This document shows positions 31,220 to 41,193 of a stretch of 64,000 nt of DNA, one piece after another. This DNA comes from Aquanectria penicillioides (Eukaryota > Ascomycota > Sordariomycetes > Hypocreales > Nectriaceae). How positions within the stretch are numbered: the stretch's first letter is position 1; every line of letters begins with the position of its first letter. Below the pieces are notes generated by a model. The model was not told where the DNA came from, ran no database searches, and was given only the letters and a program-made list of their open reading frames with translations. The position numbers were made by a program, and so were the translations under genes. The stretch spans positions 3,286,001-3,350,000 of the forward strand of contig PYIU01000006.1 of the NCBI GenBank assembly GCA_003415625.1. Direction: 5' to 3'.

Positions 31220-33060
31220 CTAGTCCTCCCATTTGGACGACACGCGCCACCAAAACTCGCACTGCTCGTCTCCCCATTTGTAGTCAACCAGCTGTGCTGC
31301 CACGCCTACGCCTGTTCCGCTGGCTCGTTCGTCGTTGCCCTCGCCGAGGACCATGGTCAGACCCTTGCCGCCCTTCCACGGCGTCCACTCGGGTCGGAAG
31401 GCAAACTTGCCCTTGTGCACGGCGTTGGGGTCGCCTTTGAGGACGAAGCTGGTGCAGTAGGCGTGGAACTTGCCCGTGACCTCGTCCTGGGCGGGGGAAA
31501 TCTCGCGCACCTCCTTGTTGTAGGTCTGGTAGCGCATCTGGTCGCCGTGGTTGGCGCCGAACAGGGCGGTTTTGTTGAGTGCCCAGTGATACAAGAATAC
31601 GGGCTTGTCCTCGTCGGAATGGGACGTGGCCCAGATGGCCGTCTGTCGGACGGGGCACGTGTAGGCGTAGTGGCCGTAGGCGGCTTCGAGGCGGCGGTAC
31701 TGCGAGCCCACGCCTTTGATTCCTCTGGTCTCGATGTACGGCGAGTTGGGGTCGGTTGCAGGATCGGGATAGAGGGCTTCTAGTTGCTTAACCTCGTCTT
31801 TGGTGAGATGCGGCAGGAGAGTTTTGAAAAAAGCGGCAAAGTCCTCAGACTTGTCGGCGGCCTTGGGCACGTAAAAGGCGCCCTCGTTGTGGGCGGAGCC
31901 GGTGAGGATGGGCACGCGGTTGAATTTGCCCGACTTCCAGGCGTCCAGGGGTCGGCGAGAAATGACGGTGCCGTCGATGACGGGCTGCCAGGCCCAGCGG
32001 ATGGAGGCGTCGGAGCGCGCAAACACCTCCTTTCCGGCATTGTCGACCGTTTCGGAGGGGAGCGCGCGCAGGCAGTCGAGGATTTTGGGGTCGAGCAGGT
32101 TCTTGAAGGAGGCGCAGGGGGTGAGGTCGAGGAGCTCGCGGAAGTGCTGGCTGTTGAGGTCGGCATCGGGCGGGTGCAAGGCGCGGGCAGTGTGAGCTCC
32201 AGAGTCCATGATGGCCTTGTGGTAGAGCTTCTTGGGTTGGTTGATGTTCATGATGAGATGGCCAATCTGTCGGTCAGCATGGTCTTGGAATTAGGAGGAC
32301 GCACTTACACCATGGGCAGCGGCGCTGAGCCCCATGATTGTCACATCATCAGGGTTGCCGCCGAAAGCTGCAATGTTCTCCTGCACCCACTCCAGCGCAA
32401 CGTACATGTCCTTGAGGCCGAGGTTGAGGACGCCCTCCTTGGCGGTCAGCTCGGTGTTGAGGCCGCCAAACACGCCAATGCGGTACTGCATGCTGACGGC
32501 GATGAAGGGTTCTTCGGAAAATGCCAGCATCGAGTGGGTGTTGTGCATTCGCGCAGCGCCGCGGTTGAAGGCGCCGCCGGGGATCAGGACGGCGACGGGG
32601 AGCTTGGCGTTGGCTGGGGTGCCCTGGCGGCGCCAGATGTTGATAGTGAGGCAGTCTTCAGACTCGTAGTCGGGGCCGAGGATGGGGTCTTCGAGGAACG
32701 GGACGAGCTGCTTGCCGGGGCATCTTACTTGTTAGCTTCGCCTTGAGCTCGGTCGCCTTGAGCTTACCTTGGTCCTAGGTAGAATGCCCGTACTGTGCCA
32801 TTGCTGGGAGGGACCGGCTCGGCAGGGCGGAAGCGACGCTCGCCAACGGGAGGAACGGCGTATGGGATTCCCATGAAGCCCTCGAGAGGCTCTGGAAAGT
32901 CATCGTCGACCATGCGACCGATGATGGTGCCTTGGGGAATGGTGACGCTTGGCACATGGCTCTGGGGCTTGGTTTGCCACAAGCGAGGGTATGCAAGGAA
33001 GGCGGCGACGAGGATGGGCAGCAGCCAAGCCAACGACGCCTTAGAACGGGCTTCAGCCAT
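31220..33060 (-). CDS. Type-B carboxylesterase/lipase, membrane-anchored or secreted
   Basis: Three exons (33060-32768, 32723-32309, 32266-31220; introns of 44 and 42 nt) encode about 584 residues. An N-terminal hydrophobic segment ('SLAWLLPILVAAFLAYP') acts as signal anchor or uncleaved signal. The esterase core has 'GFMGIPYAVPPVGERRFRP', 'SEDCLTINIW', oxyanion hole 'PGGAFNRGAA', nucleophile serine in 'MGLSAAAHG' (GxSxA rather than the usual GESAG), acid in 'SAHNEGAFY' and histidine in 'GANHGDQM'. The first intron uses a late acceptor (AAGTAAG) next to a closer AAG. It could act on exogenous esters; the substrate is unknown. A tandem repeat lies upstream. Confidence 0.88.
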
Positions 33061-33683
33061 GACAGTATGATCAGCTGGATTGTCAAATTGGATATCAGCT
33101 TGGAATTGATCAGCTTGGCCTCCTAGATAAGGCTGCCACACACCGTCGTTGTTTCCCGCGGATAGCTGGTGGGGGCTGCAAGGATCCCGCCGCCATGATG
33201 CCGAGTAGCTCCTATCAGCCCCGCGTAGATCCTGACGTTCGTATGATCCCGTCGAGGGGAAGTGGGCCTGATCTGTTGGCTGATCTTGACGGCAGAAGGT
33301 TTGGGCTACGGGAGTTGATTTGAAGCCGGGGAGGGGTGCGATAAAGGTCGGGGGAAGATCAAGGGCCGAAGTATTCCCCTATCGTGTTTTCCGCGGGAAA
33401 CTGAGTCAGTCTATCTGAGATGTTCCGGCCATCGGACTATTCTAGGTGCGACAATCTATACAGTTGATGAATACTCCTGAGATGTGTTCGCGACTCGGAC
33501 TATATTCTGGGTGCGACAATCTAACAGTTGATAACATACTCCTTTGCGCCGTGCTTGTCAATGCTCGCCATAACCTAGAAACCGCCTGATACAGTAGGTC
33601 TGATGCAGTAGGACTGATACAGCACGGAACTGGTAACACTCAAAGTGCTCCTGACAGTCGACGTACTGCCGATTGATCTTCAT
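33061..33683. other. Intergenic region between carboxylesterase and MCH1-type gene
   Basis: Promoter side of the carboxylesterase and 3' side of the transporter. It holds a tandem duplication (separate entry) and a CCGCGGGAAACTGAGTCAG stretch near 33391. No gene seen. Confidence 0.5.
33432..33545. repeat. Tandem duplication, about 63-bp unit
   Basis: TCGGACTATTCTAGGTGCGA (33432) recurs as TCGGACTATATTCTGGGTGC (33495). In both copies this is followed by GACAATCTA, ACAGTTGAT and ATACTCCT. Copies differ by a few substitutions and short indels. Confidence 0.8.
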
Positions 33684-35366
33684 TCAAATGACAATTCCTC
33701 GTTGCTTCCATCCTCCGGCCCCCTTCCATGCCCAGAGCAGCAACCCGCACCCGATCCACACAGTCACGCCCTCGGCCCAAAACGTAGACGAATAGCACTT
33801 TTGCCCGTAGCAAAACAGCTCTCCCCGACCTAGAGTGCCAGATCGAGCCCCGGCTTGGTACACGGCCGAATAGATGAGCCCCCAAAACGTCGACCCCACG
33901 GCAGGCAGCATGGCAACGATGCCAAAGTTTGTAGAAAAGTTTTCCACGCCCCAGATGATTGTAACAATCAAAGGCGTGAGACTGAAGATGGCCCCGTAGC
34001 CGGCTCCTACCAGCCCAGACACCATCCAGAAGCGCTCGGCGTGGTCCTGCACAACCCCAGACGCCAAAATAATCAATCCGAGAGACAGAGTCATGGCAAA
34101 GAAGAGAAGGAATGCAACGCGGGAAATGGTGAAGCGGCTGGACGTGGACCGGTGAGGGGTGACCTGGATGTGCTGTGTCTGAGGCGACGGGGCCAGCAGG
34201 TCGGTCAAAGTCCCGATAAGAATCCGAGACATTGTGCTCGTGACGCCAAAGATGGAGACGTGGGTTGCGGCGGACGTGTGGTTGCCAAAAGCCTCCAGGG
34301 TCGGCGGGGTGAGGGTGCCGATTACGGTGCCGAGATTGTTGATAAAGGCCTCGCCCGGACCAACCATGCAAAGGAAAGCCAGCGCAAACGGCCACATGGT
34401 GCGGTCCGTGAGGAACTGGCGCGTCTCGGCGTTGAGGACCCAATTCTTCTTCCAGCGCGCATCGTCATCCTTGGAGGGGTCCTCGGCTTCGTGGACCGAC
34501 TCAACGGCGCCGTAGCTGACGGACCGGCCGAGGAGGGAGCTGCCGTCTAGTAGTCCACTGTGCTCAAGCTCCTCGATGGCCTCGTCGATGAGATCCTGCT
34601 CATCAACGATCCTCAAAGTTAACACGCCTAGGAAACCGGTGGACACGGTCAAGATGCCGAGAAATACAAAGAACCGAAAGACGTCAAGGTCACCTGGCGT
34701 GCCGTCCGGCCGCGTCTCGGTAAACAGGCTGCTGCCGCCGACCTGGCTCAGCCACATGGGGCTCAGGCCGAAGCAAGTGATGGGCGCCGCCAGCGCGAGG
34801 CCTCTGTACTTGCCCTTGCCAAAGTTCTTTGCGCACGACGACACCGAGGCCATGTACACGGCGCAGGTGGCGATGCCGATGCAGACAAAGGCCAGCATCA
34901 TCAGCGGCAGCGACCAGTCGCCGTTGCCGTCGAGCCCGCCGATGGTCTGGTACTGCGAGTCCAGCTTCCGGTAGACCCCCGCGGCGAGGCCGTAGCCGGC
35001 GGCGAAGAAGACCGTGGCCAGCAGGGCCAGCGGGCGTATTCCGACTCGGTCACAGACGTAGCCGAGGATTGAGATTGGGATGTAGAGCGAGATGGAGCCG
35101 GCAATTGCCACGGCGTTGACCTGGAACTGGGTGTAGCGCAGGCGCGACTGGAAAAGCGGCGCCCAGAGCGAGAAGACGACGATTGAGCCGCCGCTCAGGG
35201 CGCACAGGTTGGCCGTGATAAACGACATGAACCGGACGGCCCGCTTCGTCTGCCGCCATCGCCGGCCGCCGTCCTCAGAGTCGGACGACGCATAGCTGGA
35301 GGTGCTGAAGATCGACGCCCGGTCGGCGTCGGGGCGTGCAAGCAGAGGCTGCTCGTCGGCGGGCAT
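33684..35366 (-). CDS. MFS transporter, MCH1-type (monocarboxylate-transporter homologue)
   Basis: Single exon, 560 residues, about 12 hydrophobic segments split by a long acidic central loop ('LIDEAIEELEHSGLL' to 'SKDDDARWKKNW'). The N-terminal tail is polar and begins 'MPADEQPLLARPD', a dileucine-like vacuolar sorting pattern. 'SFITANLCALSGGSIVVFS', 'FGLSPMWLSQVG' and 'MVGPGEAFINNLGTVIGTL' match what I recall of fungal MCH1 and nodulin-like MFS proteins. In yeast MCH1 lies in the vacuole membrane and its substrate is unsettled. It starts 107 bp downstream of the F-box gene on the same strand. Confidence 0.88.
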   Translation of the reverse strand: MPADEQPLLARPDADRASIFSTSSYASSDSEDGGRRWRQTKRAVRFMSFITANLCALSGGSIVVFSLWAPLFQSRLRYTQFQVNAVAIAGSISLYIPISILGYVCDRVGIRPLALLATVFFAAGYGLAAGVYRKLDSQYQTIGGLDGNGDWSLPLMMLAFVCIGIATCAVYMASVSSCAKNFGKGKYRGLALAAPITCFGLSPMWLSQVGGSSLFTETRPDGTPGDLDVFRFFVFLGILTVSTGFLGVLTLRIVDEQDLIDEAIEELEHSGLLDGSSLLGRSVSYGAVESVHEAEDPSKDDDARWKKNWVLNAETRQFLTDRTMWPFALAFLCMVGPGEAFINNLGTVIGTLTPPTLEAFGNHTSAATHVSIFGVTSTMSRILIGTLTDLLAPSPQTQHIQVTPHRSTSSRFTISRVAFLLFFAMTLSLGLIILASGVVQDHAERFWMVSGLVGAGYGAIFSLTPLIVTIIWGVENFSTNFGIVAMLPAVGSTFWGLIYSAVYQAGARSGTLGRGELFCYGQKCYSSTFWAEGVTVWIGCGLLLWAWKGAGGWKQRGIVI

Positions 35367-35472
35367 ATTGTCGCGCAGATTCAGTGCCAGCCCCAGGCGT
35401 GGTTTGAAGGAGCAGCGTCGTGGTCATCTGCGATCACGTCAACGAGGTCACTTGAGTCGATCCTGGTCCACG

Positions 35473-37362
35473 TCATAGGTACGTACTGTCTGAGTCACGT
35501 GAGGAACGGCTCCGCCGATCGGAGTCGTCTGGGAGGAAGTGCTTCAGCTTGATGAGGGCGAGCGTTTTGGACTGCACGTACTCGGGCAGCGATTCGCTCG
35601 TGGCGTTGAGCGGCGGAGGCTCGTTGGACACGGCGGCCGGAGGCGCTGCCGTGGGCTCGCAAAGCCACAAGCCCGTCGTTGTAGCTACCACCACACGCGT
35701 ATCATCCTGGAACAGCGGGCCTGTAAACTCGCCGTTGTATGTGAGTATCATGGCGTGTGACCCTATGATATGGCGATGCATGCGTTCCTTGTGTGTCAGC
35801 AGCTCGCTCCCTACGGGCCGTTTCTTGTCGATGACGAGCCGGAGCATGTCGGTCCGGGAGACTCGCGTGCTCCAGGTCAGCACCAGGCACGTGTCCCAGA
35901 GGTGCACGCCCTCGAGAAAGTCGTACGGCTTGAGCATGTCCCGCGGGTGGTATTCATCGTCGGGGTCCCATATCAGATCTCGCCCGGGATCGGCGTAGTA
36001 GTGGCGAGAAAAGGTCTGAGTCAAAACGTTGAATGTAATGGCGCCCCAGTCCCCGGCCTTCCACGAGCCGTGGCAGCTGCAGAGCTCCGTGTTGGCGTGG
36101 TGTTTGCCTTGGAGGCGATATATGGCCAGAGTGTAGGATCCGTGGCTGTCTGCCTTTTGGGGGTCAAACACGACCCTGGTCCAGCTGTTGTTCTCCTTGC
36201 AGGTGTAGTTGTGATCCTGCAGGGGGCTCGCAATCGACTGGGCGGACTGCCACACGGCGCGATCGCCTTTAAACTTGACCACCGCGAGGCTGAATAGTTG
36301 ACGGTCTACCTTGTTAGTCGTTGTCGGGTGCTTGCTCGGTGAGGACTCACCAGGTTGCGGGTGCCAGTAGTCCCAGACGGCATATACCGAATCGGGCTCG
36401 TTTGGGTGGAAGAGCAGGCCCGGGACGTTGCAGTCGCGCAAGGTGTTTGGCAGCTTCCTGATCTTGTCGAGCGACAGCTGGATCGATTTGGCGCTCCAAC
36501 TCCAGAGGATAATCTGCCCTAGGCCCGTCACAGCGCCTATGCGCTCGCCTTCGACGTAACACTGGCCCACTGCGTTGGGCAGGTGAATTCTCTTGAATCG
36601 CTTTTCCTGCAGGTGGTAGACGGATCTAAAAGGAAGGTTAGCCAGGTTCAACGGGAATGCCTTGCGCACTTACACTACTTTGGAGGGCCGCCCGTGGTGG
36701 ATGGAAAATATCACGACGAGATGGCTGCTCAGGCCGGCCAATTGATAGGGCGAGCGCGCTTCGAGCCCGGTCAGGGCAATTCTCTGGCGAGTTTTTGTAT
36801 CAATGTCATCAACAATGACCAGATCCCGGCTCGGTTGCCATGCTACCTTGTCGCTGGCGTAGCGGATGGGGTAGTTGACAGCTGCATATTGTGGGCCCGA
36901 TTGTATCGACTGGGGCCGCTGCGATATGTTTGCAAACGTTGGCGTGTCCCAGCTAGTGTCCCACGATATACACCGAGTTTTGAACGAGCGATGGTAGCAC
37001 TGGCACCTCTGTTTCCCGATGGCCTCAAACAGCAGCTTGCCCGGGGCCTCTGCCGGATACGTCTCCATGAGGCCCGGGAAGAACCTGCGGCAGAGGTGCA
37101 TCAAAACACCATTTTGTGACCAAGCCGTGGCCCATCCTCTGCAAACGAGCCTGCATGCGAGGAAATCCCGCAGCTCCAGGCCGGGCATCACATTGCAGAC
37201 GAGCTCTGGTGGCAAGTCGCCCAGGCCGGCGAGGGTAATCTTGGTGTTTTGCAGCTGGGTCCGCAGGTAGAACAGCTCCCACGAGGAAAGGCTCGCAACG
37301 AATGCATCGATGCCTTCTTTTTTCCCTCGGGAAACGCCCCAAGATACGATTTCGTCCGCCAT
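35473..37362 (-). CDS. F-box domain protein
   Basis: Exons 37362-36674 and 36625-35473 are separated by a 48-nt intron, giving 613 residues. The F-box lies at about residues 45-90 ('LGDLPPELVCNVMPGLELRD' then 'FLACRLVCRGWATAW'). The rest is WD/beta-propeller-like in texture but shows no motif I can name. A further 45-nt GT-AG segment (36306-36350, GTGAGT donor, CGACTAAC branch, TAG acceptor) is a multiple of three and could be a second intron; without it the protein is 598 residues. F-box proteins recruit substrates to SCF ubiquitin ligases. The target is unknown. Confidence 0.8.
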
Positions 37363-37451
37363 GACGAGGAGGTGAAGAGTCGAAGTGGTCTAGGTAAGAA
37401 AAAAGAAATCATGTGACCATGCACCACAGCATTTCGAGCCTCAATTTCAAT

Positions 37452-38387
37452 TCAGCGCACTTTCATTTCCGTCCACCAGGCTGCGATGCCGGCCACGTCA
37501 CACCAGGTCAGGTCGGATGGGTTCTCAAACCACCAGCGGCCGTGCTTGGCATCGCTTGCGTACTTTTTGAGGCTGCCCCCGTCGAACCGGTGATTCTTGA
37601 CGCCGACGAGCAGGACCGCGCTTCCGATTTGAGGCGTGAACTCGTCGGGATCCAGAAATACCGTCAGATGGACATGCTTGCCGGTGGAGGGGTCGGCGAG
37701 CCGGGCTGTTCGCTGCTTGTGTGGGGCAAGGTTGGACGGCTCCACTGGTGACAGGGACGTGACGATGGCGAGCACGTTGCAGGACCAATTTTGGGCGTAT
37801 GGCAGATGGGGAATTGATCGTAGAGTCGTAAGTTTGAGCGGGACCTGGGGGTCATGCCAGTCACGAGGGAGGGCGACCTCCCGGGGCTCTGTCTTGAGGT
37901 CTGGTTTTGAGGGAGGCTCCGGTTGTGGCTCTTGCTTTTCAGGATACACCAGCGTCTCGAAAGCTTCAAATTCGTCTTCGTCCTCTTGAGATTGATGCGT
38001 GATTGATGCGACCGCCCGGTACGAATCGTTGCGCCCAACCGTGACGAGGTCCTCAACCACCAGATACACCATGGGGCCACTCTCCGTGTCCTGCCACCTG
38101 GCCTCCAGGCTCTCGCACCTGATGTAAGACCCCACCGAGACCTCCTCTGTCTGCACGAAGCGATGCATGCTCCCGGATAAAAGCGCCTGGATGCACAGCA
38201 CACCGTCGCCCAGGAGCAGCCGCACGGCCTGCCATCGTCCTGAGCGCGACACCGAGACTTGGTCGAGGCCCTCGACGAGAAAGACGGAGCCAGGCACGCA
38301 GTAGCGGGTCCTGAGGATATCCCGAATCACGGGGACAAGCTCAAACGGCTCGCCGAGAAAGGTGACGGCGCGAGGGTCGATGGCCAT
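37452..38387 (-). CDS. Conserved-looking protein with probable OB-fold region
   Basis: Single exon, 311 residues. An N-terminal domain of alternating hydrophobic residues ('GSVFLVEGLDQVSVSRSG', 'AVRLLLGDGVLCIQALL') and a C-terminal domain ('VHLTVFLDPDEFTPQIGSAV', then 'LLVGVKNHRFDGGSLKKYAS') have the strand pattern of OB folds, as in RPA or POT1-like single-strand DNA binders. They are joined by an acidic, proline-rich linker. It ends 'CDVAGIAAWWTEMKVR'. No catalytic residues are seen. It is divergent from the bisphosphate nucleotidase gene across 171 bp. The OB-fold call is from pattern only. Confidence 0.65.
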   Translation of the reverse strand: MAIDPRAVTFLGEPFELVPVIRDILRTRYCVPGSVFLVEGLDQVSVSRSGRWQAVRLLLGDGVLCIQALLSGSMHRFVQTEEVSVGSYIRCESLEARWQDTESGPMVYLVVEDLVTVGRNDSYRAVASITHQSQEDEDEFEAFETLVYPEKQEPQPEPPSKPDLKTEPREVALPRDWHDPQVPLKLTTLRSIPHLPYAQNWSCNVLAIVTSLSPVEPSNLAPHKQRTARLADPSTGKHVHLTVFLDPDEFTPQIGSAVLLVGVKNHRFDGGSLKKYASDAKHGRWWFENPSDLTWCDVAGIAAWWTEMKVR

Positions 38388-38558
38388 GAGTGTAGACGTT
38401 GAGTTGTGATCAAGTGGCGCAGCAACTATCCAAGCATCTCAATGAATAGACGCAGGTTAATCAACGAATCAGGTGTTTGGCCTTGCCGGCAACTAGTATT
38501 GGAAGGTACAAATACTCAACAATTCTGACAAAGCGGGTCTCGCTCATCTACCCTAAAC

Positions 38559-39620
38559 ATGGACAGCAAGTACTCGCGAGAATTGACAGTGGCTGTGGGA
38601 GCCCTACGAAAGGCGGCCCAGGTGAGCCAGTCGATCGTCTCCTCCAAAGACAAGGGCGTCATCGAAAAAGAGGACCTGAGCCCCGTCACGGTGGCCGACT
38701 TTGCCGTGCAAGCGCTGTTGACGGCGACTATAAAAGACGCTTTCCCCGGCGACCGCGTTGTGGGCGAGGAGGACGCCGCCGACCTGAGGAAGAGCGCAAC
38801 CTTGCTCGAGCGAGTATGGGAGCTTCTGAACCGAGTGGGCGGCGACGGCTGCAAGCTGCCCGCGAGCCGTGAGCAAATGTGCGACCTCATTGACGAGTGC
38901 GGCTCCAGTAGCCCCGGGGGCAAAGGGTCGGGCCGGACCTGGGTGTTTGATCCTATTGACGGCACCAAGACGTACGTCCGGGGAGAGCTGTACGCCATCA
39001 ACATGGGGCTGCTGCTGGACGGAGAGCAGGTCGCCGGAATCGTGGCCGCTCCCAACCTGCCTCTCGATGCTGCTGCACCGCTGCGCAACGAAGACTTTGG
39101 TCCCGCCGGCCAGGGCTGCGTCTTCTTCGCCGCCAAGGACCACGGCGCTTACATCCAGCCTCTGGACGGGTCGCAGGAGCCAAGGAAGCTCGCCGTCCAC
39201 GCCGCCGGCCAGCCCGTCCGCTTCGTGACCTGCGCCAACATTGTCGACTCGGCCTTGGACGGCGTCCACGAAATCGTCGCGGACCGGCTCGGCGCCACGT
39301 TTCCTGGCTGCGACCTCGTGCCGTGGGTTCTCCGGTGGGCGGTGCTGGCAATGGGCCTGGGCAACACGACCGTCTGGGTGTACAAGCGCAAGGACCGCTA
39401 CGCAAAGGCCTGGGACCATGCGGGAGCCATGCTGCTGTTTGAGGAGGCCGGCGGCCGCATCACCGACGTCTGGGGGAAGCCTATCGACTTGACGGCGGGG
39501 AGGAAGATGAGTGCCAACTTTGGCTTCGTGGCATCGCCGCCGGACCTTCACGGACGGGTTCTGCAGACGGTGCACGAGGTGCTACGAGAGCAGGGAAAAG
39601 AGGAATTCCTGGAGATGTAG
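38559..39620 (+). CDS. 3'(2'),5'-bisphosphate nucleotidase, HAL2/MET22-type
   Basis: Single exon, 353 residues, the usual length. It removes the 3'-phosphate from PAP made in sulfate assimilation and is the lithium/sodium-sensitive target in yeast. Inositol-monophosphatase-superfamily metal motifs are present: 'GEEDAADL' (metal-binding EE), 'WVFDPIDGTKTYVRGE' (DxxDGT) and the C-terminal 'AWDHAGAMLLFEEAGG'. 'DLSPVTVADFAVQALL' is typical of HAL2. Cytosolic, no leader. Its 3' flank has a short repeated motif. Confidence 0.92.
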   Translation: MDSKYSRELTVAVGALRKAAQVSQSIVSSKDKGVIEKEDLSPVTVADFAVQALLTATIKDAFPGDRVVGEEDAADLRKSATLLERVWELLNRVGGDGCKLPASREQMCDLIDECGSSSPGGKGSGRTWVFDPIDGTKTYVRGELYAINMGLLLDGEQVAGIVAAPNLPLDAAAPLRNEDFGPAGQGCVFFAAKDHGAYIQPLDGSQEPRKLAVHAAGQPVRFVTCANIVDSALDGVHEIVADRLGATFPGCDLVPWVLRWAVLAMGLGNTTVWVYKRKDRYAKAWDHAGAMLLFEEAGGRITDVWGKPIDLTAGRKMSANFGFVASPPDLHGRVLQTVHEVLREQGKEEFLEM

Positions 39621-39639
39621 GATGAATTTGAGCGAAATG

Positions 39640-39765
39640 GATCTAGTTCATCAATAATGAATCTCGAGGCTCGTATGATCTAGATCTAGTTCAAGCAATG
39701 AATCTCGAGCGGCTGGATCTGTCCAATCTAGTACATCGAGGTAATGAATCTCGAGCGAGCTGCAT
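39640..39765. repeat. Degenerate short repeat, three copies, 3' of the HAL2-type gene
   Basis: The block TCTAGTTCA...AATGAATCTCGAG occurs at about 39643, 39685 and 39731, with AATGAATCTCGAG nearly exact in all three. Spacing is about 40-50 bp. No coding potential. Confidence 0.7.
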
Positions 39766-39815
39766 CTATGATCTAGACATCACTTGGATGCATCGAGTAC
39801 ATAATCTAGCTCTGA

Positions 39816-40817
39816 TCATCGCACCGTATACACCCCTGTGCTGACAGCGTGGTATCCCCTCTTTCCAACCTTGCCCGTCAGGCCGCTCTTCCACGGCTTG
39901 CGCTCCCTGAGAAACCCAACAACCTTGTCAAAGGTGTAGACCGGCTCCCAGCCGAGCTCCCGGACCGCCTTGCTGGAGTCGTAGACGCGGTCGATCCTCG
40001 CCAGGAACCCCCAGTCCATGGCCGCAAACACCTCCTCGCACCCGGGCGCAACCGCCTCGAAGGCCTCCTTGGGGCTGCCGTCCAGCAGCCGCAGGGTCTC
40101 GGCGTCGTTTGCAAAGGGCGGCGGCGCACTGATAATGTACTTGCCCCACCCAATCTCCTTGGCCCGGCCCATGGCGCAGACGGCGGCGCGGACAATATCC
40201 TCAATGTCGCATCTGCGGTAGGCGAGCTCCAGGACCTTGAGGTTGTCGTCTGCGAGGGCGGCGCGGCGCTCCTCGTCGTCGTCCTGCTCGGGGAAGAAGC
40301 GGCTGGTCCGCAGCACCAGCACGGGCAGCTTGGTCTGCTTGTGGACCAGGAAGCACATGTCCTCGGCGGCGACCTTTGTGGCGCCGTAGATGTTTTTCGG
40401 GATGGGCACCACGGATTCGGTGATCCAGGCGGCGGGCGAGCCGGGCTCGGGGCTCAGGGCGGCCCCGAAGGTGCTGGTGGTGCTGAAGAAGACGAAGCTC
40501 TGGATGGCCTCGAGCTTGGCCGCCTCCTCCAGCAGGACCAGGGTGCCGGTGATGTTGGTTTCGATAAAGTCCTGCTTGGAGTGGCTGTCGACGTGCGGCT
40601 TGTGCAGGGTGGCGGCGTGAACCACGTGGCGGATGGGGTTATCGCTGAGGATCGAAGCCACGAGCTGGCGATCCGCAATCGACCCGACGTGGTGGGTGTT
40701 TTCCGAGGGCAGGATGTCGACGCCGAGAGGAGAAAAGCCCAGCGCCGGCAGCGAGAGCATGAGGGCGGTGCCCAAATGGCCGGACGAGCCGGTAACGAGG
40801 ACGTCGTAGGAAGCCAT
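39816..40817 (-). CDS. NAD-dependent epimerase/dehydratase (extended SDR)
   Basis: Single exon, 333 residues from the ATG at 40817 ('MASYDVLVTGSSGHLGTAL'). Upstream in-frame codons to 40904 lack conservation. The N-terminal Rossmann motif is GSSGHLG, 'HAATLHKPHVDSHSK' follows, and the active site is 'NIYGATKVAAEDM' (Tyr-x3-Lys). The C-terminal half ('YRRCDIEDIVRAAVCAMGRA') fits UDP-sugar epimerase-like enzymes. Substrate unknown; a nucleotide-sugar or small-molecule reductase role is possible. Confidence 0.87.
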   Translation of the reverse strand: MASYDVLVTGSSGHLGTALMLSLPALGFSPLGVDILPSENTHHVGSIADRQLVASILSDNPIRHVVHAATLHKPHVDSHSKQDFIETNITGTLVLLEEAAKLEAIQSFVFFSTTSTFGAALSPEPGSPAAWITESVVPIPKNIYGATKVAAEDMCFLVHKQTKLPVLVLRTSRFFPEQDDDEERRAALADDNLKVLELAYRRCDIEDIVRAAVCAMGRAKEIGWGKYIISAPPPFANDAETLRLLDGSPKEAFEAVAPGCEEVFAAMDWGFLARIDRVYDSSKAVRELGWEPVYTFDKVVGFLRERKPWKSGLTGKVGKRGYHAVSTGVYTVR

Positions 40818-41193
40818 GGCGACTTGAACCGTCGATGAGTGCAGCGTTTTATGAATCAAGGAGGTGGGGGGTGGGTGAGGGGATTCGGACGGCGAATGAC
40901 TCAACCTGCGAATGCGCGCGGGTGAGGTCGACGAAAGCGAGAGACAGAACGACAGCAGGCGGGAGAAGGCGACAGGATTGTACGCAACGTTGCATGTCGC
41001 ACAATGCTATGATTCACTGCGTGGTGATTCAGCAACGGTAATTGTTCGTTATTATTCATGATGGAGTGAATCCTCCTAAACACATTCAGCTCTAAATAGG
41101 AATGGACCACTGACAAACAGCAAACGCATCCAGCACAATGAGAACAAGTCAAACAGAACACATTCAGAGTCGACCATGGATTAGTGATCGTAA
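40818..41193. other. Intergenic region, no gene seen
   Basis: Short spacer holding the promoter of the epimerase gene and the 3' flank of the PPPY-protein gene. Confidence 0.5.

Noticed and set aside
36306..36350. Treating the 45-nt segment in the F-box gene as certain intron
   Set aside because: It has all splice signals but keeps frame if retained, so sequence alone cannot decide; mentioned in the gene entry instead.
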